DNA of 64,000 nucleotides from RUG563 sp964549135. Its GTDB lineage: Bacteria > Bacillota > Clostridia > Christensenellales > Aristaeellaceae. The stretch spans positions 1 to 64,000 of the forward strand of contig CAZJUJ010000003.1 in the NCBI GenBank assembly GCA_964549135.1, read 5' to 3'. The notes below the pieces were generated by a model. It was not told where the DNA came from. It saw nothing but the letters and a program-made list of their open reading frames with translations, and did not search any database. This document shows, piece by piece, positions 60,788-64,000 of this stretch. The stretch's first letter is position 1; each line of letters opens with the position of its first letter. Position numbers and translations under genes: made by a program.

Positions 60788-62076
60788 AGCAATCCCTCCA
60801 TCAGTTTCATGAACACTTCCCAAGCAGAAGGGAAGAATTGTTTCATCAAGGCTTGTTTTTCTGTTGAAAAGCTGGCTTCAAACATATGGGCAAAGGCTTC
60901 ATGCTGTAAAGCGTAACCTATATAGTATTCTTTATCATGCTTCCAATCACCGCCTGTTTTGCCTTTGGTTAAGCCATACACAATATCCGAAATACCGTTT
61001 ACTTTATTTCGGATATCCTTTCTTGTCAACCTTACCATGATTTCATATTCGGCATTCCGTTTGTCTTTCATGCCAGTTGATTCATACAGGGCTGTAATAT
61101 CTTTCTTCATAGCCTTCAGATATTCCGCTGAATGGCTAATTCTCCCGGCTTTGTAATCAACATAATGCCCATGTTCATGAAAATATGTGGTTCCTGCCCC
61201 CCGAATATTCGCAGCATCAGCAGCAAAATCCATATACACTTTGCCTTCAGAATGAGAACCTTTGCCGCCTTTGCTCCCGACTACCGCACCACCTTCAGGA
61301 ACATACTTGCCATATACGGCTTTGACGGTATCATTTCCTTCTTCAAATCTATTGGTAAGCGCAATTTTGTAATCCATTTCCGGCTTACCGCCCTTCAAAT
61401 TCCAGAAGGTGGTTTCTTCTTCCTTCTCCGCCGCCTTCAGATACTTCTTTTTGAAGTCTGAAAAATCCTTTCCCTTGGCATCCCCAAAGGCTTTGGAATC
61501 CTTCACGGTAAGGCCGTAATAGCTGGCCCTTTCCTGCATGGCCTTCAGTTCATCCGCATCCAGCGCCGCCCTGGCACGAATCAGCACCGTGCAGCGGCAA
61601 TTGCAATCCTCCGCAGGATCACCGAAATCATGAGGCTGCATAGCCTTCTTGCCACCGATGGTGAATGGCTCCTTCAGTTCCCTTGTTTGCTTATCCAGAA
61701 GCATATGGGTATATCGGGTTTTGCTGTCCAGAACGGCGCACCATTGCTTGACCACATCAGCGCCCTTTTCCATGGCCTTATAGGCGGCATCCATGGTTGC
61801 TGCCTCCTGCACCCGCCCCGCTTCCGTGCGGGTGATCAGCCTTGCCCTGGAAAGCGGCATCCCGGTGGCATTGGAAAGATTGCGCTGAATTTCGCTGTAC
61901 TGCATGCCGGAAGCAATGCCCCTGGTGATTTCGGATGTGATCGTCTTTTTCAGCTTGGTTAAATCCATCCCCAGGGTGTTATACAGCGTATCCTTCAGCT
62001 TGGTATCCATGCTGATGGCCTTGATAACAACAGCCTGATCAATTGGCGTGGTACCGATTGTTATGAACGCACGCAA
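60784..62076 (-). CDS. Phage minor head protein fused to a HEXXH zincin domain (5' truncated)
   Basis: About 430 residues. The N-terminal part is a phage head-morphogenesis domain of the Mu gpF/SPP1 gp7 kind (LITRTEAGRVQEAATMDAAY, KQWCAVLDSKTRYTHMLLD, HDFGDPAEDCNCRCTVLI). The usual first ~100 residues are missing: the frame opens at a TTG without ribosome site, and the first good ATG is codon 23 (62010). The C-terminus (about 250-430) is a different domain with the zinc motif HEHGH in TTYFHEHGHYVDY and a downstream HEAFAHMFEASF that may supply a further ligand. This looks like a toxin or effector tail. Confidence 0.75.
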   Translation of the reverse strand: MRAFITIGTTPIDQAVVIKAISMDTKLKDTLYNTLGMDLTKLKKTITSEITRGIASGMQYSEIQRNLSNATGMPLSRARLITRTEAGRVQEAATMDAAYKAMEKGADVVKQWCAVLDSKTRYTHMLLDKQTRELKEPFTIGGKKAMQPHDFGDPAEDCNCRCTVLIRARAALDADELKAMQERASYYGLTVKDSKAFGDAKGKDFSDFKKKYLKAAEKEEETTFWNLKGGKPEMDYKIALTNRFEEGNDTVKAVYGKYVPEGGAVVGSKGGKGSHSEGKVYMDFAADAANIRGAGTTYFHEHGHYVDYKAGRISHSAEYLKAMKKDITALYESTGMKDKRNAEYEIMVRLTRKDIRNKVNGISDIVYGLTKGKTGGDWKHDKEYYIGYALQHEAFAHMFEASFSTEKQALMKQFFPSAWEVFMKLMEGLL

Positions 62077-62316
62077 AAACAGGATTTAGTTTGTTTTGAC
62101 GCATTGAATACAAACTTCGGTTTTTATCTCATAAAACAAACTGGATTCTAAATAAATAGTCCGAGTTCTTTGAGCTTCAGCAACGGAACAAACCGAATTC
62201 CTACCTCGTTCCCGCGAAAATCATGGTCTTTTATGCATGCCATCCGTTGAATTCATGGGCGTTTTATGTCATAATGGGCATGTAGATTGTTTTACAGCGA
62301 CTCTGTTCATGTGCAG
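62077..62316. other. AT-rich prophage/repeat junction
   Basis: No gene recognised. The segment is clearly more AT-rich than its surroundings and contains short repeats such as AAACAAACTGG and TTGTTTTGACGC. It probably marks where the 5' end of the head gene and the rest of the prophage were lost. Confidence 0.5.
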
Positions 62317-62765
62317 TCATGCGTGCATCGGTACCTCTGGGGCGAGATGATCAAAAACACCAAGGCAACTATTTATGTGATCATGCATGCATCGGCACTT
62401 CTGGAGCGTGATGATCAAAAACACCGAGGTGGCTATTATTCATGCACGGCTTTTTATGCGCGGTCATGCATGCATTGATGCCCCTGGAGCGAAACGATCA
62501 GACCACCGAGGCGGCTATTTTGTGCGGCTATTCATGTGTGGTCATGGATGCATCGGCACCTCTGGGGCGAAACGATCAGAACCTCCGAGGCGGCTATCAT
62601 ACCCTGTCATGCGCGTATTGGTATCTCTGGGGCGAGATGATCCAAACCATCGTGGCGATCATTCATGTACAGCCATTCGCGCGGCTAATTCATACTCGGT
62701 CGCATGCATTGGTATCTCTGGAGCGAAACAATCAAACCACAGAGGCGACCATTCATGCACAATCC
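62317..62765. repeat. Degenerate tandem array, six units of ~63-93 bp
   Basis: Units begin with TCATGCRTGCATCGG-like sequence at about 62317, 62381, 62464, 62542, 62607 and 62700. A shared core CTCTGGRGCGARAYGATCAR, then CACCGAGGCGGCTAT, follows in each; spacing varies by insertions of 15-30 bp. Frames stay open through the array on the plus strand, but the translations are only repeat products. Not a CRISPR, because the spacers are also repeated. Confidence 0.75.
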
Positions 62766-62801
62766 TTCATACGCTGAATTCTACGAGCGGAGGAAAATGA
62801 G

Positions 62802-64000
62802 ATGCAGCTCTTTTACGGGAGCCCCAAAGACATTGAAAAATGGATGGGGCTGGTTGCCCATGTCAGATCGATTTTTCCGGGGCTGGAAACGCAGGCAGCG
62901 CTGGACGAGCATCGCGCCACCGTGCTGCATTTTATGGAAAAGCGGCAGGCCATCTGCGTAAAGGATGGGGATGTGATGGCCGGGGTAATGCTCTTTTCCC
63001 GGGGGCATAACATGATCTGCTGCCTTGCCGTGGCCCCGGAATACCGCAGGCGCGGCGCGGCCTCCATGCTGATGGAGGAGGCGCTGCGCCAGCTGGACAG
63101 AGCGAAGAAATCTCCGTATCAACCTTCCGGGCAGAGGATGCAAACGGCGCCGCGCCCCGGGCGCTCTATGAAAAATTCGGTTTCATTCCCGATGCGCTGA
63201 TCGAGGAATTCGGCTATCCGAATCAGCGCTTCATCCTGCATCCCGCAGGCGCGGAGCGGCGGGAAAGGCAGCTTTCCATCAACACCATGGTGAACAAAAT
63301 CAGCGATATTCTTTCCGATTCCATGCCATCCGTTTATCTCTATGGCTCATCGGTGCTGGAGGATTTCCGCCTGGGCTGGAGCGATATAGACATCCTCGTT
63401 TTGACGGCGCATCCCATCACGGAAGATCAGGCCGATTCCCTCCTTCCGCTGCGCCAGACCATGCTGGAAAAGGAGCCGGGGAATCCCTATTATCGTTCCT
63501 TTGAGGGCGACATGCTTTCCCTGGATGCGTTTCTTTCCGGGCGGCCTGACCGGGTGGTTTATTGGGGCACAAGCGGCGAACGAATCACCGGGCAGTATGC
63601 CTTTGATAGCTTTTGCATGGCAGAGCTGATGGAAAGCGGCGCGCTTCTCTATGGAAGGGATGTGCGAAAGGCGATGCAGCCGCCTGCCTTTGACATGCTG
63701 CGCGCCGATGTGGCCCGCCATTACGAATCAATCCGCCAATACGCCCGCGTCACCGGACGCAGCCTCTATTCCTTCGGCTGGCTGCTGGATATTGCCCGGT
63801 GCATCTATACCCTGCGCACCGGCAGGATCATTGCCAAGACAGCCGCCGCCGAATGGGCACTGGAGCATCGCCTCTGCCCCGATCCGGATGTCCTTCAGTA
63901 TGCGCTGAAGGTTCGCAAAAGTCCGTTGGAATATAAGGATGACAAACAGACCTTCGATTACGCAGAAACGCTTGCAGGGCCGATCCAGCGCTTTGCGGAT
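62802..64000 (+). pseudogene. GNAT-nucleotidyltransferase gene with a frameshift, running off the window
   Basis: The first ~100 codons encode a GNAT acetyltransferase (CCLAVAPEYRRRGAASMLME is the acetyl-CoA loop). At about 63107 the frame breaks: adding one base in GCGAAGAAATC would continue it as EEISVSTF..., through the end of the GNAT fold (ALYEKFGFIPD), then directly into a nucleotidyltransferase domain with YLYGSSVLEDFRLGWSDIDI, the GS...DxD site of aminoglycoside adenylyltransferase-like enzymes, and on to the window edge. As written, the first frame stops at 63200 and the second could restart at ATG 63287. It may be a true decay or a sequence error. Confidence 0.7.

Noticed and set aside
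62317..62765. CRISPR array or repeat protein gene
   Set aside because: Spacing is irregular, the sequences between repeats are themselves repeated, and the translated frames have no ribosome site or family resemblance.

Overview
The window looks like one chromosomal segment of an anaerobic, spore-forming Firmicute of the class Clostridia, with moderately high GC (roughly 55% by eye). The evidence is the gene content and order: dnaG-rpoD-trmK-nif3-cdsZ, lexA next to rnpB and rsgA, a HisZ-dependent histidine operon, a SpoIVFA/SpoIVFB pair, BceRS-BceAB and YesMN-type systems, strong GGAGG ribosome sites and several TTG or GTG starts. I saw no rRNA or tRNA genes. I give no species name.

Layout. 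0-5 kb: MATE exporter, LysR regulator, CPA2-type antiporter and MgtC-like protein. 5-11.7 kb: a sugar-uptake locus (two LplB/LplC-type permeases and a binding protein) divergent from a YesM/YesN two-component pair. 12-18.8 kb: lipoprotein, acetyltransferase and a BceRS-BceAB-type module with a cytidine deaminase gene inserted in it. 19-25.6 kb: aldo/keto reductase and flavin reductase-like protein, Dus, SGNH hydrolase, an unusual regulator and a GH42-like glycosidase. 25.8-33.3 kb: the complete operon hisZGDCBHAF-hisIE behind a consensus promoter. 33.4-42.9 kb: a CofE-like ligase, proC, NlpC/P60, SulP, YebC, a C39-like peptidase, SpoIVFB/FA, RNase H and Nudix. 42.9-45 kb: a gene-poor, repeat-rich stretch. 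45-49 kb: tyrosine recombinase, Cys-rich mini-protein, lexA, rnpB and rsgA. 49-55 kb: the macromolecular-synthesis cluster and a dGTPase. 55-59.5 kb: a compact GatCAB operon, then an ECF sigma factor with a membrane partner. 59.5-62.8 kb: a decayed prophage piece (amidase fragment, holin, head protein with a HEXXH tail) between repeat fields. The right edge holds a frameshifted acetyltransferase-nucleotidyltransferase gene that runs off the window.

How it fits together. Most operons are tight, with 4-bp ATGA overlaps, and end in clear hairpin-plus-U terminators. The least explained material is non-coding: (i) a dispersed structured element at 11.76-12.07 and 20.43-20.63 kb, with a reduced copy at 59.66 kb, whose stems covary between copies; (ii) a ~200-bp tandem array at 43.4-44.3 kb; (iii) an 8-bp-period array directly behind a strong promoter at 44.4 kb; and (iv) a degenerate ~65-90-bp array at 62.3-62.8 kb. 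Among the proteins, the standouts are the phage head-protein/zincin fusion with a translationally coupled small gene, the regulator with a sugar-binding fold and a C-terminal helix-turn-helix, and a GatB that ends cleanly before its tail domain.
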